64,000 nucleotides of DNA from Geodermatophilus nigrescens (GTDB lineage Bacteria > Actinomycetota > Actinomycetes > Mycobacteriales > Geodermatophilaceae). This document shows, one piece after another, positions 9,213-18,759 of this stretch (position 1 is its first letter; each line of letters begins with the position of its first letter). The notes beneath the pieces were generated by a model. That model made no database searches. It worked only from the letters and a program-made list of their open reading frames with translations, and was not told the DNA's origin. Both the position numbers and the translations under genes were made by a program. The stretch is from the NCBI RefSeq assembly GCF_900129495.1, contig NZ_FQVX01000001.1:1116001-1180000 (forward strand), read 5' to 3'.

Positions 9213-9218
9213 TAGCGT
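9213..9218 (+). promoter_or_regulatory. Candidate -10 box (TAGCGT) of the 9304 gene
   Basis: TAGCGT matches TANNNT in the 118-nt gap before the 9304 gene; the leader would be about 80 nt. Confidence 0.3.
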
Positions 9219-9303
9219 CGGTCGCGGACGCCCGTGTGGGCCCGTCCCCGGTCCGCGCCGCGCCCGTGCGCCCGCGCACCCCACCCGTTCCCCGGAGGAC
9301 CCC

Positions 9304-11145
9304 GTGCTGCCCCTGACCCCCGTGCCGCCGCAGACGGCGGGGGAGCGAGCACTGTTCGCCGAGCTCACCCGCTGGGACCGCGGGGGCGCGGTGCGCGGCG
9401 CCGTCGTCGCCTCGCTCCCCGTCGTCGACGGGCCGATGGAGCGGCGCATCTCCGACGCCGTGCTCTTCGTGCCCGAGGGCGTGGCCGTCGTCCGGGTGGC
9501 CGAGGTCCGCCAGGGCGGCGTGGTCACCGCGACGCCGGAGGGCTCCTGGACGATCGGCCCGGGCGCCGGCCCCGGCGAGGTGCTGCAGATCGCCGGCGGC
9601 GGCTCCACGCCGCTCGACGGCCTGATGCGCGCCGGGATGGACGCCGCCGTGCGGCTGCGCCGCGCCGGGCTGGAGCCGGGGCGGATCGCCCGGCTCACGG
9701 TGCTCGTGGGCGACCTCACCGGTCTCGTGCCCGCCGACGGCGACCTCGGCGACGGCGACCAGGTGGCCCTCCTCGAGTCCCGCTCGCTGCTGCTCGGCGT
9801 CTCCCGCGCGGCCCGCTACGCCGGCGTGGACAACCCGCGGCTCTGGACCACCGCCGACGTGCGCGCCGCGCTGTCCGCGCTGGGCTACGAGGGCCGCGGA
9901 CCCACGGTCGAGGAACTCAACGGCGAGGGCTTCCCGTACTCGCCGTACGTCCTGCGCCGTCGCGAGCTGCTGGCCCCGGCGGCGATGGCGGCCTCCGCGG
10001 CGGGCGCCTCCCCGACGGCTCCGCCCGCCCCGTCCGCCCCCGCGCCGCCTGCGGCCGTCCCGGCGCCCGCTCCGGCGCGGGCGCCCGGCGGGCCGCTGGT
10101 CGACCCGGTGGCCGCCGCGGCCGTGGCCGCCGCCGCCATCCGCGCCGACGAGGAGGCCGCGGCGCGGGCCGCCGCCGCGGGGCTCGCGCCGGCGTCCGCC
10201 GGCCCCGGCGCGCCGCCCGCCGCGCCGCCCGCGCCTCCCGCCGCGCCGGTCCCGCCCCCGGCGGCGCCGGCCACCGCCCGCTTCGACGCCCCCGCCGTGC
10301 AATCCGGCACGGCCGCCCCGGCACCCGCTGCCGTCCCCGCTCCCGGTCTCGCACCCCAGCCCGAGCAGCTCGCCGACCACACCGGCGGGCTCGGCGGCCT
10401 GTTCGGTGACGACCCGACCGGGCCGCCCGGTGGCGGCTGGCCGCACGCCGTCCCGGCCGCGCCCGCCGCGCCGCCGCCGGCCCCGCTCGACGGCCCGCGG
10501 GACCGCCCGCCGTCCGACCGCCGGCGGCTGGTCCTGCTGGCCGTCGCCGGCCTGGTCGTCGTCGCGCTGCTGGTCGGGCTCGTCGTCGGCCTCACCGGCG
10601 GCGGGGACGGCGACGCCGCCGCGCAGGAGCCGCCCGCCCCGACCAGCGCGCCGGCCACCCCCACGGCCACCGGGCCGACGCCCGGGACCACCAGCGTCCA
10701 GGACGGGCGCACCTACGTCCTGCAGCAGGTGCAGACGGCCGACACCTGCCTCGGCAACGCCTACGGCGACGTCGCCTCCTTCTTCGAGTCCACCGACTGC
10801 GCCGGGCTGTCCCGGGCGCTGTGGTCCACCGACGTCGAGGGCCGCGACGTCGTCGTGTCGGTGTCGACGGTCGACATGGGCGACGCCGCGGCCGCCCGCC
10901 AGCTGCGTGCGCTCGCCGACACCAACGGCAGCGGCAACGTCAGCGACCTGCTGCGCGAGGGCGTGCGCTACCCCGGCGGGCCCGACGAGCTCTCCGGCGC
11001 CGAGTACGCCAGCTCCGTCGCCGGCACCGTGGTGACGATCGTGGAGTCCTCCTGGGTGGACGGCGGGGACGGCGACACCGCCGACCTCGACGTCGTCGCC
11101 GGCACCGGTCTCGCGCTGCCGATGCCGGAGCCGTCCACCGGCTGA
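9304..11145 (+). CDS. Membrane-tethered protein: N-terminal domain, Pro/Ala linker, TM, extracytoplasmic domain
   Basis: Function unknown. The 613-aa product has four parts. Residues 1-220 form a folded domain whose layout ([29 protein letters not shown]) is reminiscent of NERD nuclease-related domains but lacks their acidic/Lys catalytic pair. Residues 225-400 are Ala/Pro low complexity, about 403-427 a single TM after RRR, and 450-613 an outer domain with two cysteines (DTCLGNAYG and [12 protein letters not shown]) likely disulfide bonded. GTG 9304 has GGAGGACC upstream. The NERD resemblance is tentative. Confidence 0.72.
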   Translation: MLPLTPVPPQTAGERALFAELTRWDRGGAVRGAVVASLPVVDGPMERRISDAVLFVPEGVAVVRVAEVRQGGVVTATPEGSWTIGPGAGPGEVLQIAGGGSTPLDGLMRAGMDAAVRLRRAGLEPGRIARLTVLVGDLTGLVPADGDLGDGDQVALLESRSLLLGVSRAARYAGVDNPRLWTTADVRAALSALGYEGRGPTVEELNGEGFPYSPYVLRRRELLAPAAMAASAAGASPTAPPAPSAPAPPAAVPAPAPARAPGGPLVDPVAAAAVAAAAIRADEEAAARAAAAGLAPASAGPGAPPAAPPAPPAAPVPPPAAPATARFDAPAVQSGTAAPAPAAVPAPGLAPQPEQLADHTGGLGGLFGDDPTGPPGGGWPHAVPAAPAAPPPAPLDGPRDRPPSDRRRLVLLAVAGLVVVALLVGLVVGLTGGGDGDAAAQEPPAPTSAPATPTATGPTPGTTSVQDGRTYVLQQVQTADTCLGNAYGDVASFFESTDCAGLSRALWSTDVEGRDVVVSVSTVDMGDAAAARQLRALADTNGSGNVSDLLREGVRYPGGPDELSGAEYASSVAGTVVTIVESSWVDGGDGDTADLDVVAGTGLALPMPEPSTG

Positions 11146-11320
11146 GCGGTCCGCCGGACCCGGACGGTCACGTCCGGCCCGAGTGACCGGTGGGAACGGC
11201 GGGACGTCGCCGCAGGTCGCCGCGGCGTGTCGGGTCTCCCGGGGCTGTCGGCGCCGGGGCGCGCGGCACCCTCCGACCGGCTCCTGACGACGGTCGCAGG
11301 AGACCGCGTCAGGAGATCCC

Positions 11321-13171
11321 ATGCCCGCCCAGCTCACTCGATCCCCGTGGCGCCGCGGCGCCTCCCGCGGTGCCGCCCTCGGCCTGGGACTGGTGGTGGT
11401 GGCCGGCGCGACCGCGGGCCCCGCGCTGGCGGGCCCGGACAAGGGCGCGGGCAACGGCAACGGCACCGGCAACGGCAGCGCGAACAACGGCAACGCGGCC
11501 GGGCAGAACAGGCCGGCCGACACGGCGCCGCCGCTCAACCCCGTGCCCGGCACCGGGGGCGGGAACGGCAACGGACAGGGGACCGGCGGCGTCGGCGGCT
11601 CCGGTCAGGGCGCGACGAACGGCCAGGGCGTCGGCGACTCGGTCCCCGGGGGCAACGGCGCGGCCAACGGCAACGGCAACGCCACCCAACCCGTCGTCCC
11701 CGCGCCGACGGTGCCCACGACCCAGCCGACGCCGGAGACCACCCCCGATCCGGCGCCCGAGCCCGGTCCGGAGCCGATCGTCCCCACCTTCGGGACCGGC
11801 AAGGACGTCACGTTCACCGTCGCGCCCCAGGGGCCCGTGCCCGACGACCTCGACCTCTCCGGTACGACCGTCACGCTGACTGCGGTGGACGGGAGCGGCT
11901 GGCGGGCGTCCTGCACCACGGACCCCGCGGGCGAGTGCACCGTCTCGGCGACCATGGCCGGCCTCTGGGAGGAGACGGACGAGGAGCGCCTCGTGGACGG
12001 CGTCTACGAGGCGGTCGTCACCGGTGCGGGGACCGGCTTCGCCGACCCGGCCGGCCTCGTCCTGGGCACGGTCGGCATCTGCCAGCCCGACCTCGGGCTC
12101 GTGCTCCTCGGAGGCGCCGGGCCGGACTGCTGGACCGGCCAGGACGTCGCCGTGCCGGTCCAGTCGGTCTTCCGCACCACGGTGACCACGACGGTCACCA
12201 CGCTGGTCGGGGACGAGCAGGTGCCGGTCGCGGGCGCCGCCTACGCGCTCACCGGTGACGGCTACCCCGCGCGGACGACGGTTCCCGGAGAGGACGGCGA
12301 GCCCGTGCCGGTCATCGGCACCGGCGGTGCGGACCTCGGCACGGAGACGAGCGACGCCGAGGGTGTGCTGGTGCACACCGGTCACTTCCTGCCGGGATCC
12401 TCGTGGACGCTGCAGCCGGCCGACCCGCCGGCCGGCTACGACCCCGACACCGCGACCACCTTCACCGTGGCGGGGGACGTGTCGCTGCCCCTGGCCCTCG
12501 CGCGCCCGCTGACCCGGACGCCCGCCGGTGACGGCGGCCCGTCCGACGGGGGCACCGGCGGCGACGGCGGCACGGTCGTCCCCGTGCCTGGCGGTGGCGG
12601 CACCGGCTCGACCGGCGGGGACAGCGGCTCGACCGGCGGGGACAGCGGCTCGACCGGCGGGGACAGCGGCTCGACCGGCGGGGACAGCGGCTCCACGGGC
12701 GGCGACACGGGTGTCCCGGACGGGACCGGCACCGGCGGCACGCCCACCGGCGGCGACGGCAGCAGCGGGACCACCACCGGCTCCGGGCCGACCACGGGCA
12801 CGACCACGGGCACGACGACCGGCACCACCGGCACCGCCCCCGCGGGCGGCACCGGCACTGCGGCCGCCGCGCCGGCCGGGACCGGGCGGACGGCGTCCGG
12901 CGGCACGACCGGCACCGCGGACGACACTGCCGGCGGGACCGCCGCCGAGTCCGACGGCGCGCCGGCGCCCTCGGCCGGGCGGACCTCCGGGGCCGGCACG
13001 GGGACGGCCGGCGGCAGCTCGCCCGCGCCCGTGGCCGACGCCGTCGACGAGCCGGCTCTCGAGACCACCGGCGGCGGGTCCGAGCTGACCCTCTGGGGCT
13101 TCGGCGTCCTCTTCGTCGCGCTCGTCGTCGTGCTCATCGGGGTGCTGCGGCGCCGCGTCCGCCGTGCCTGA
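11321..13171 (+). CDS. Repeat-containing cell-surface protein with LETTG sorting-like signal
   Basis: A 616-aa exported protein. It has an N-terminal signal peptide ending near ALAGPDK (about residue 32), a Gly/Asn-rich stretch, and a central region (about 150-400) with Ig/SpaA-like beta domains and cysteines. A Gly/Ser/Thr low-complexity stalk includes five STGGDSG-type heptad units (21-bp DNA repeats, 12605-12709). The C-terminus reads LETTG (580-584), a hydrophobic stretch and RRRVRR, the layout of a sortase signal of LxxTG type. AGGAG precedes ATG 11321. The stop overlaps the next gene by 8 nt. A sortase gene lies 36.6 kb away in this window. Confidence 0.8.
   Translation: MPAQLTRSPWRRGASRGAALGLGLVVVAGATAGPALAGPDKGAGNGNGTGNGSANNGNAAGQNRPADTAPPLNPVPGTGGGNGNGQGTGGVGGSGQGATNGQGVGDSVPGGNGAANGNGNATQPVVPAPTVPTTQPTPETTPDPAPEPGPEPIVPTFGTGKDVTFTVAPQGPVPDDLDLSGTTVTLTAVDGSGWRASCTTDPAGECTVSATMAGLWEETDEERLVDGVYEAVVTGAGTGFADPAGLVLGTVGICQPDLGLVLLGGAGPDCWTGQDVAVPVQSVFRTTVTTTVTTLVGDEQVPVAGAAYALTGDGYPARTTVPGEDGEPVPVIGTGGADLGTETSDAEGVLVHTGHFLPGSSWTLQPADPPAGYDPDTATTFTVAGDVSLPLALARPLTRTPAGDGGPSDGGTGGDGGTVVPVPGGGGTGSTGGDSGSTGGDSGSTGGDSGSTGGDSGSTGGDTGVPDGTGTGGTPTGGDGSSGTTTGSGPTTGTTTGTTTGTTGTAPAGGTGTAAAAPAGTGRTASGGTTGTADDTAGGTAAESDGAPAPSAGRTSGAGTGTAGGSSPAPVADAVDEPALETTGGGSELTLWGFGVLFVALVVVLIGVLRRRVRRA
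12605..12709 (+). repeat. 21-bp tandem repeat in the surface-protein stalk
   Basis: Four exact copies of the unit GGCTCGACCGGCGGGGACAG plus C run from 12605 to 12688, followed by one degenerate copy to 12709. In frame they encode GSTGGDS heptads. Copy number is likely to vary between strains by slippage. Confidence 0.9.
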
Positions 13172-13793
13172 CGGTCCGCGCACCGGCTGGTGGGCCCGGC
13201 TCCCCGCCGAGGGGGAGCCGGGCTCGCCGGCGCAGCGGGTGCTGGCCGCCGTCCTCGGCGACGCCTTCCCCGCCGGCAGCGTCGTCGACCTGCCGGACGG
13301 ACGCCTGCCTGGCGGCTGGCAGCTCCTGGTGCGCGCCGACGTCGCCGGGGACCGCGTCCGGTCGGTGCAGGTGGCGATGCCCACCGCGCCGCTGCTCTGG
13401 TACGTCGAGCTGCCCGAGCCGGCGGCGGCCCCGCCGGCCACGACGCTCGTCGCCTTCTCCGACGCCCGCTTCGCCGACGGCACGGTGCTCACCGCGGCGG
13501 AGGCCCGCCGCGCCGGGGTCCGCGGCGAGGACCAGGTGGCCGCCCTGCGCTGGTGGACCGGCCCGGGCCTGGTGCACCAGGTCTACGTCGGCCCGGCCGC
13601 TCGCCGGCGCGGCGTGGGCACCAAGCTCGTCCAGGTCGCCTACGGCGTGCAGCACGCCCGCGGCGGCACCCCGCTGCACGGCGACGGGCGGCGCACCGAC
13701 GACGGTGAGGCGTGGAGCCGCGCCCTGCCCGCCCACGCCGCCTGGCGGGTGGCGGAGCGGACCGAGCGCCTGCCCTCGATGACGCCCGCCTGA
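13164..13793 (+). CDS. GNAT-like acetyltransferase domain protein
   Basis: A 209-aa protein whose C-terminal half contains VYVGPAARRRGVGTKLV, which fits the acetyl-CoA binding motif (RxxGxG) of GNAT enzymes, followed by a short C-terminal region. The N-terminal half is unlike standard GNATs and carries no recognised motif. It starts at GTG 13164 inside the end of the surface-protein gene (8-nt overlap), so the two are probably co-translated. Substrate unknown. Confidence 0.7.
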   Translation: MPDGPRTGWWARLPAEGEPGSPAQRVLAAVLGDAFPAGSVVDLPDGRLPGGWQLLVRADVAGDRVRSVQVAMPTAPLLWYVELPEPAAAPPATTLVAFSDARFADGTVLTAAEARRAGVRGEDQVAALRWWTGPGLVHQVYVGPAARRRGVGTKLVQVAYGVQHARGGTPLHGDGRRTDDGEAWSRALPAHAAWRVAERTERLPSMTPA

Positions 13794-13801
13794 TCAGGCG
13801 G
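13786..13801. terminator. 16-bp perfect palindrome joining two convergent stop codons
   Basis: CCGCCTGATCAGGCGG is a perfect palindrome that contains the plus-strand TGA (13791-13793) and the minus-strand stop (13794-13796) back to back. Having no loop, it would need to open centrally to act as a terminator. Confidence 0.35.
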
Positions 13802-14807
13802 TCACGTCGACGAGCACCTTCCCGACGGCGCCGTCCTGCACCGCCTGGTGCGCCTGCGCGGTCTCGGCCAGCGGGAAGACGTGCAGGGGCAGGCCGACGT
13901 CCTCGCCCACCCGCACGGCGCCGTCGAGCACCGCGGCGTTCACGTCCTCGACGCCGATGACCTTGGCCCGCTCGGGCTCGGTGTAGACGAGCACGAAGTT
14001 CCACCGGGCGTTCGGCGCCATCTGCGCGCGTACCGGGATGGTCACCTCGGCGCCGCCGTCGTCGGCGTACATGGCGACCGCGGCGTGCATGCCGACGACC
14101 TGCGCGTCGACGGCCGCGTTGCGGGCCGCCGACACCTCCACGACGACGTCCACGCCCTTGGGGGCCACCTTCCGCACCTCGGCGACGACGTCCTGCTGCC
14201 GGTAGTCGACGACGTGCGAGGCGCCGGCCGCGGCCGCCAGCTGGGCCTTGCGCGGGCTGCTCACCGTGGCGATCACCGTGGCGTCGGCCCAGCGGGCCAG
14301 CTGGATCGCGGCGTTGCCCACGGCGCCCGCGCCGCCCTGCACCAGCACGGTGCGGCCGGTGAGCGAGCCGGGGCCGACCCGGTCGGGTACGGACTCGCCG
14401 AGGGTCAGGCAGCGGTGCGCGGTGAGGAACGGGATGCCGAGGGCCGCGCCGAGCTCGAACGAGGGGTCGGGGCCGAGCAGCACCGCCTGGCGCAGCGGCA
14501 CGACGGTGTACTCGGCGGCGGTGCCCCACGGGCGCTGCCAGGCGGCCTCCCACACCCACACGGCCTGGCCGACGACCGCGGCGTCGACGCCCTGGCCGAC
14601 CGCCTCCACGGTGCCGGCGCCGTCCTGGCCCGGGACCTGCCCCTCGGGGCCGGGCTGGGTGTTCGTGCGGGACTTCCAGTCGGTCGGGTTCACGCCGGCC
14701 CGCGCGAGGCGCACGAGCACCTCGCCGGGACCGGGCTGCGGGGTGGGGCGGTCGGTCAGCTCGAGGACCTCGGGACCGCCGGGCCGGGTGTAGGTGATGG
14801 CTCGCAC
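13794..14807 (-). CDS. Zinc-independent NADPH:quinone reductase / alcohol dehydrogenase (MDR)
   Basis: A 337-aa medium-chain dehydrogenase/reductase of the quinone oxidoreductase (QOR/CrtE-zeta-crystallin) branch. The GroES-like N-terminal half has GVNPTDWK, and the Rossmann half has VQGGAGAVGNAA for NADPH binding. The structural and catalytic zinc cysteines are absent, as expected for this branch. GTG 14807 starts MRAITYTRPGGPE, a typical QOR start. It converges end to end with the GNAT-like gene. Confidence 0.9.
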   Translation of the reverse strand: MRAITYTRPGGPEVLELTDRPTPQPGPGEVLVRLARAGVNPTDWKSRTNTQPGPEGQVPGQDGAGTVEAVGQGVDAAVVGQAVWVWEAAWQRPWGTAAEYTVVPLRQAVLLGPDPSFELGAALGIPFLTAHRCLTLGESVPDRVGPGSLTGRTVLVQGGAGAVGNAAIQLARWADATVIATVSSPRKAQLAAAAGASHVVDYRQQDVVAEVRKVAPKGVDVVVEVSAARNAAVDAQVVGMHAAVAMYADDGGAEVTIPVRAQMAPNARWNFVLVYTEPERAKVIGVEDVNAAVLDGAVRVGEDVGLPLHVFPLAETAQAHQAVQDGAVGKVLVDVTA

Positions 14808-14863
14808 CGCGCCGTCCTACCCGGTGCCGGCCGGCTGTTGCGCACGGCCTCGTTCCGCTCCGC

Positions 14864-14879
14864 TCACCCCGCGGGGTGA
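14864..14879. promoter_or_regulatory. 16-bp palindrome upstream of the first GGDEF-EAL gene
   Basis: TCACCCCGCGGGGTGA is a perfect palindrome 52 nt before ATG 14932, in the gap between divergent genes. A related block (CGCTCACCCCGGAGGGGGAGC, 16793-16813) lies before the tandem paralogue, so it may be an operator or a relic of the duplication. Confidence 0.35.
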
Positions 14880-14931
14880 CCACTACGCAACGGAACTGAT
14901 CCGGTGCGGATGTGCGGCCGATACCCGCCGC

Positions 14932-16788
14932 ATGGACGTCCCCGTGCTCGGCCGCCTCCGCCGCTGGCTCCCCGAGGGCCGGCCGCTGCCCGACGAGGTC
15001 TGGCAGCGGCGGCACACCGTGCTCCTGCGGCTCGCCGCGGTGCAGGCGGTGGCGATCGGCGTCCTCGCGCTGCTCCGGGACTGGTCACCGGCGGCGGCGC
15101 TGGCGGCGTCCGCGGCGGCGGCCTACCCGCTGTCGTTCTGCCTGCTGCCCGGCGCGTCCCGCACGCTGCGCGCGGCCGGCACGACGGCGAGCCTGCTGGC
15201 GACGTCGGTGCTGCTGGTGCACGTGGCCGACGGGCTGACCGAGGCGCACTTCCACTTCTTCGTGGTCGTCGGGCTGGTGTCGCTGTACCAGGACCGGCTC
15301 CCGTTCGGCCTGGCGCTGGCGGTCGTCGTGCTGCACCACGGCGCCGTCGGCACGCTCTTCCCGCACTCCGTGTTCGACCACGATGCGGCCTTCCGCCACC
15401 CGTGGCTGTGGGCGTGCGTGCACGGCGGCTTCGTGCTGGCCGCGAGCCTGGCCAACCTGGCTTCCTGGCGGCTCAACGAGCGGCAGGGGCTGCACGACCC
15501 GCTCACGGGCCTCGCCAACCGCACCCGCCTGGTGCAGGGCATCGTCGCGCGGCTGGCCCGCCGCGGCGGCCAGGTGAGCGTGCTGTTCCTCGACCTGGAC
15601 GACTTCAAGGACGTCAACGACACCCGCGGTCACGCCGCCGGCGACGAGCTGCTCGTCACGATCGCCGAGCGGCTGCGGGCGTGCACCCGCGAGGACGACG
15701 AGGTGGGGCGCCTGGGCGGCGACGAGTTCGCCGTGGTGGTCGACGGCGACGCCGACGAGGCCGCCGCCGTCGGCGAGCGGGTGCTCGCGGCGCTGGCCGA
15801 GCCGATCGACATCGGCGGCCGCCCCCTGGCCGTGCACGTGAGCATCGGCGTCGCCGACACCGCCACCGCCGGCGACCGGCGCCCCGGCACGCTGCTGCGC
15901 AACGCCGACCTCGCCATGTACCGGGCCAAGGCGCTCGGCAAGAACCGGCTGGTGCGCTACCTGCCGGGGATGGCCGAGGCGGCCCAGGACGAGGTCGACC
16001 TGCTGGCCGACCTGTCGCTGGCGACGTCGTCGGGGCAGCTGGAGGTGCACTACCAGCCGACGGTCGACCTCTCCGACGGGCGCACCACCGGCTACGAGGC
16101 GCTGGTGCGCTGGCACCACCCCACCCGCGGCCTGGTGCCGCCGGCGGAGTTCATCCCGCAGGCCGAGGCCGGCGGGCAGGTGGTCGAGATCGGCGCCTGG
16201 GTGCTCGAGCAGGCGGTGCGCCAGGCGGCGGTCTGGTCGGCGGAGGCGGGACGGCCGGTCGGCATGGCGGTCAACCTCTCGCCGCGCCAGCTCGACGACG
16301 ACGGCGTCGTCGCCCTGGTCGCCGCGACCCTGGCCGACGCCGGCCTGCCCGCGGGCCAGCTGACCCTGGAGGTGACCGAGGGCGTCCTGCTGCGCGACGT
16401 CGACCGCGTCGTCGGCAGGCTCGCGGCGCTGCGGGAGCTAGGCGTGCGGATCGCCATCGACGACTTCGGCACCGGCTACTCGAGCATGAGCTACCTGCGC
16501 CGGCTGCCGGCCGACGTCCTGAAGATCGACCGCAGCTTCGTCGCCGAGCTCGGCAGCGACGGCCGCTCCACGACGCTGGTGGCCTCGATGATCGAGCTGG
16601 CCCGCAGCCTCGGCCTGGAGGTGGTCGCGGAGGGCGTGGAGACCGCCCGGCAGCACGCCCTGCTCGGCGACCTCGCCTGCTCGCACGCCCAGGGGCACCT
16701 GTTCGGCCGCCCGCAGCCGGCGCACGACGTGCCGGCCGCGCCGGTGGTGGTCCCCGCGCCCCGGGCGGAGCCGGTCGCCACCGTCTGA
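14932..16788 (+). CDS. Membrane GGDEF-EAL protein (copy A)
   Basis: A bifunctional c-di-GMP enzyme of 618 aa. Five or six N-terminal TM segments (to about residue 185) include the motif AHFHFFVVVG. GGDEF domain: intact GGDEF at 262-266 and inhibitory I-site RxxD at 253-256. EAL domain: E389-A-L391, NLSPRQL and DDFGTGYSS, consistent with active phosphodiesterase. ATG 14932 is chosen over an in-frame extension into the divergent gene because it matches the start of the paralogue. It is followed by copy B 75 nt later. Which activity dominates cannot be read from the sequence. Confidence 0.92.
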   Translation: MDVPVLGRLRRWLPEGRPLPDEVWQRRHTVLLRLAAVQAVAIGVLALLRDWSPAAALAASAAAAYPLSFCLLPGASRTLRAAGTTASLLATSVLLVHVADGLTEAHFHFFVVVGLVSLYQDRLPFGLALAVVVLHHGAVGTLFPHSVFDHDAAFRHPWLWACVHGGFVLAASLANLASWRLNERQGLHDPLTGLANRTRLVQGIVARLARRGGQVSVLFLDLDDFKDVNDTRGHAAGDELLVTIAERLRACTREDDEVGRLGGDEFAVVVDGDADEAAAVGERVLAALAEPIDIGGRPLAVHVSIGVADTATAGDRRPGTLLRNADLAMYRAKALGKNRLVRYLPGMAEAAQDEVDLLADLSLATSSGQLEVHYQPTVDLSDGRTTGYEALVRWHHPTRGLVPPAEFIPQAEAGGQVVEIGAWVLEQAVRQAAVWSAEAGRPVGMAVNLSPRQLDDDGVVALVAATLADAGLPAGQLTLEVTEGVLLRDVDRVVGRLAALRELGVRIAIDDFGTGYSSMSYLRRLPADVLKIDRSFVAELGSDGRSTTLVASMIELARSLGLEVVAEGVETARQHALLGDLACSHAQGHLFGRPQPAHDVPAAPVVVPAPRAEPVATV

Positions 16789-16863
16789 GCGCCGCTCACC
16801 CCGGAGGGGGAGCGGAACGGGATCGATCCTGTCGTGCACGACCGATCCCGCCGATGGGACCGC

Positions 16864-18723
16864 ATGGCCCCCCGCGTGCTCGCCCGTGTCCGCGCCCTGC
16901 TCCCCGAGGGTCGCCTGTTGCCCGACGAGATCTGGCAGCGCCGGCACACGATGATCCTGCGGCTGTCGGTCCTCGGCGCCGCGGGCCTCGCGGCGCTCGC
17001 GCTCGCCCGCGGCGAGTCGGTCGTGGCGGTGCTCGTCTCGGCCGCCCTCACGCTCTACCCGCTGTCGTTCAGCCTGCTGCCCGGGGCCGGCCGCCGGATG
17101 CGCGCCGCCGGGACCTCGCTCAGCCTGCTCGTCGCCTGCGCGCTGCTGGTGCACGTCATGGACGGCCTGACCGAGGCGCACTTCGCCTTCTTCGTCGTCG
17201 TCGGGGTGGTCTCGCTCTACCAGGACTGGTGGCCCTTCGGGCTGGCGCTGGCCGTCGTCGTCCTCCACCACGGGGCGCTCGGCGCGCTGTTCCCGCACGA
17301 GGTCTTCGGGCACGCCTCCGCGCAGCACGACCCGTGGCTGTGGGCGGTCGTGCACGGCGTGTTCGTGCTGGCCGCGAGCCTGGCGCACCTGGCCTCCTGG
17401 CGGCTCAACGAGCAGCAGGGCCTGCACGACCCGCTGACCGGCCTGGCCAACCGCACGCTGCTGCTCGAGTTGACCGAGCGGCTGCTGGCCGCCCGCCCCG
17501 GCCCGGTCAGCGTGCTGTTCCTCGACCTGGACGACTTCAAGGACGTCAACGACACCCGCGGCCACGCCGCCGGGGACCAGCTGCTGACCGCGATCGCCGA
17601 GCGGCTGCGCGCCAGCACCCGGCCCTCGGACGCCGTCGCGCGGCTCGGCGGCGACGAGTTCGCCGTCGTGGTCGACGGCGGGGCCGACGTCGCCGAGCGG
17701 GTCGGCGAGCGGGTGCTGGCGTCGCTGGCCGAGCCGGTGGACGCCGGCGGGCGGCCGCTGTCGGTGCACGTGAGCATCGGGGTGGCCGACACCGCGACCG
17801 CGGGCGACCGGCGGCCCGGGACGCTGCTGCGCAACGCCGACCTGGCGATGTACCGGGCCAAGACGCTGGGCAAGAACCGCCTGGTCCGCTACTCGCCGGG
17901 CATGGCGCAGGCCGCCGAGGACAAGGCCACGATGGTCGAGGACCTCGCCGTCGCCGCGGCCGCCGGCCAGCTGACCGTCCACTACCAGCCCACGATCTCC
18001 CTGGCCGACGGCGTCACCACCGGCTACGAGGCGCTGGTGCGCTGGCAGCACCCCGAGCGGGGGCTGGTGCCCCCGGCGGAGTTCGTGCCGCTGGCCGAGG
18101 AGTCCGGCTCGATCGTCGGGATCGGGCGCTGGGTGCTCGAGCAGGCGGTCCGGCAGGCCGCCGCGTGGACCGCGGAGTCGGGCCGGCCCATCGGCATCGC
18201 GGTCAACCTCTCGCCGCGTCAGCTCGCCGACGACGACGTCGTCGGGACCGTCTCCCGGGTGCTCGCCGCCGCCGGCCTCCCGGCCGGGCAGCTGACGCTC
18301 GAGGTCACCGAGGGCGTGCTCCTGCGCGACGTCGACCAGGTGGTCGGCCAGCTGGGGGAGCTGCGGGAGCTGGGCGTGCGGATCGCCATCGACGACTTCG
18401 GCACCGGCTACTCCAGCCTGTCCTACCTGCGCCGGCTGCCCGCCGACATCGTCAAGATCGACCGCAGCTTCGTGCAGGACCTCGGCTCCGAGGGCCGCTC
18501 GACGACGCTGGTGGCCTCGATCATCGAGCTGGCCCGCAGCCTGCGGCTGGAGGTCGTCGCGGAGGGCGTGGAGACCCGCGAGCAGCACGCGCTGCTCGGC
18601 GACCTGGCCTGCTCGCACGCGCAGGGCTACCTCTTCGGCCGGCCGCAGCCGGCGCCGGTGCACGACCACGAGCCGCTGCCCGCCGCGGCTCCCGCGGGCC
18701 GGGAGCTGCTGCCGGCCACCTGA
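16864..18723 (+). CDS. Membrane GGDEF-EAL protein (copy B, tandem paralogue)
   Basis: A 619-aa paralogue of the preceding gene with the same architecture: N-terminal TM region with AHFAFFVVVG, GGDEF at 262-266, I-site RPSD at 253-256, EAL at 389-391, and DDFGTGYSS. Residue numbering of all motifs is identical to copy A, so there are no net indels through the EAL motif. An upstream GTG at 16834 is possible, but ATG 16864 aligns with the paralogue start. All catalytic motifs are intact. The C-terminal 25 residues differ between copies. Confidence 0.92.
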   Translation: MAPRVLARVRALLPEGRLLPDEIWQRRHTMILRLSVLGAAGLAALALARGESVVAVLVSAALTLYPLSFSLLPGAGRRMRAAGTSLSLLVACALLVHVMDGLTEAHFAFFVVVGVVSLYQDWWPFGLALAVVVLHHGALGALFPHEVFGHASAQHDPWLWAVVHGVFVLAASLAHLASWRLNEQQGLHDPLTGLANRTLLLELTERLLAARPGPVSVLFLDLDDFKDVNDTRGHAAGDQLLTAIAERLRASTRPSDAVARLGGDEFAVVVDGGADVAERVGERVLASLAEPVDAGGRPLSVHVSIGVADTATAGDRRPGTLLRNADLAMYRAKTLGKNRLVRYSPGMAQAAEDKATMVEDLAVAAAAGQLTVHYQPTISLADGVTTGYEALVRWQHPERGLVPPAEFVPLAEESGSIVGIGRWVLEQAVRQAAAWTAESGRPIGIAVNLSPRQLADDDVVGTVSRVLAAAGLPAGQLTLEVTEGVLLRDVDQVVGQLGELRELGVRIAIDDFGTGYSSLSYLRRLPADIVKIDRSFVQDLGSEGRSTTLVASIIELARSLRLEVVAEGVETREQHALLGDLACSHAQGYLFGRPQPAPVHDHEPLPAAAPAGRELLPAT

Positions 18724-18759
18724 GCCCGGGAGGGGAGTGGCAGGCGAGACGGGATCGTC

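Noticed and set aside
12605-12709. Possible CRISPR-like repeat
   Set aside because: The 21-bp units are contiguous, have no spacers and encode an in-frame GSTGGDS stalk.
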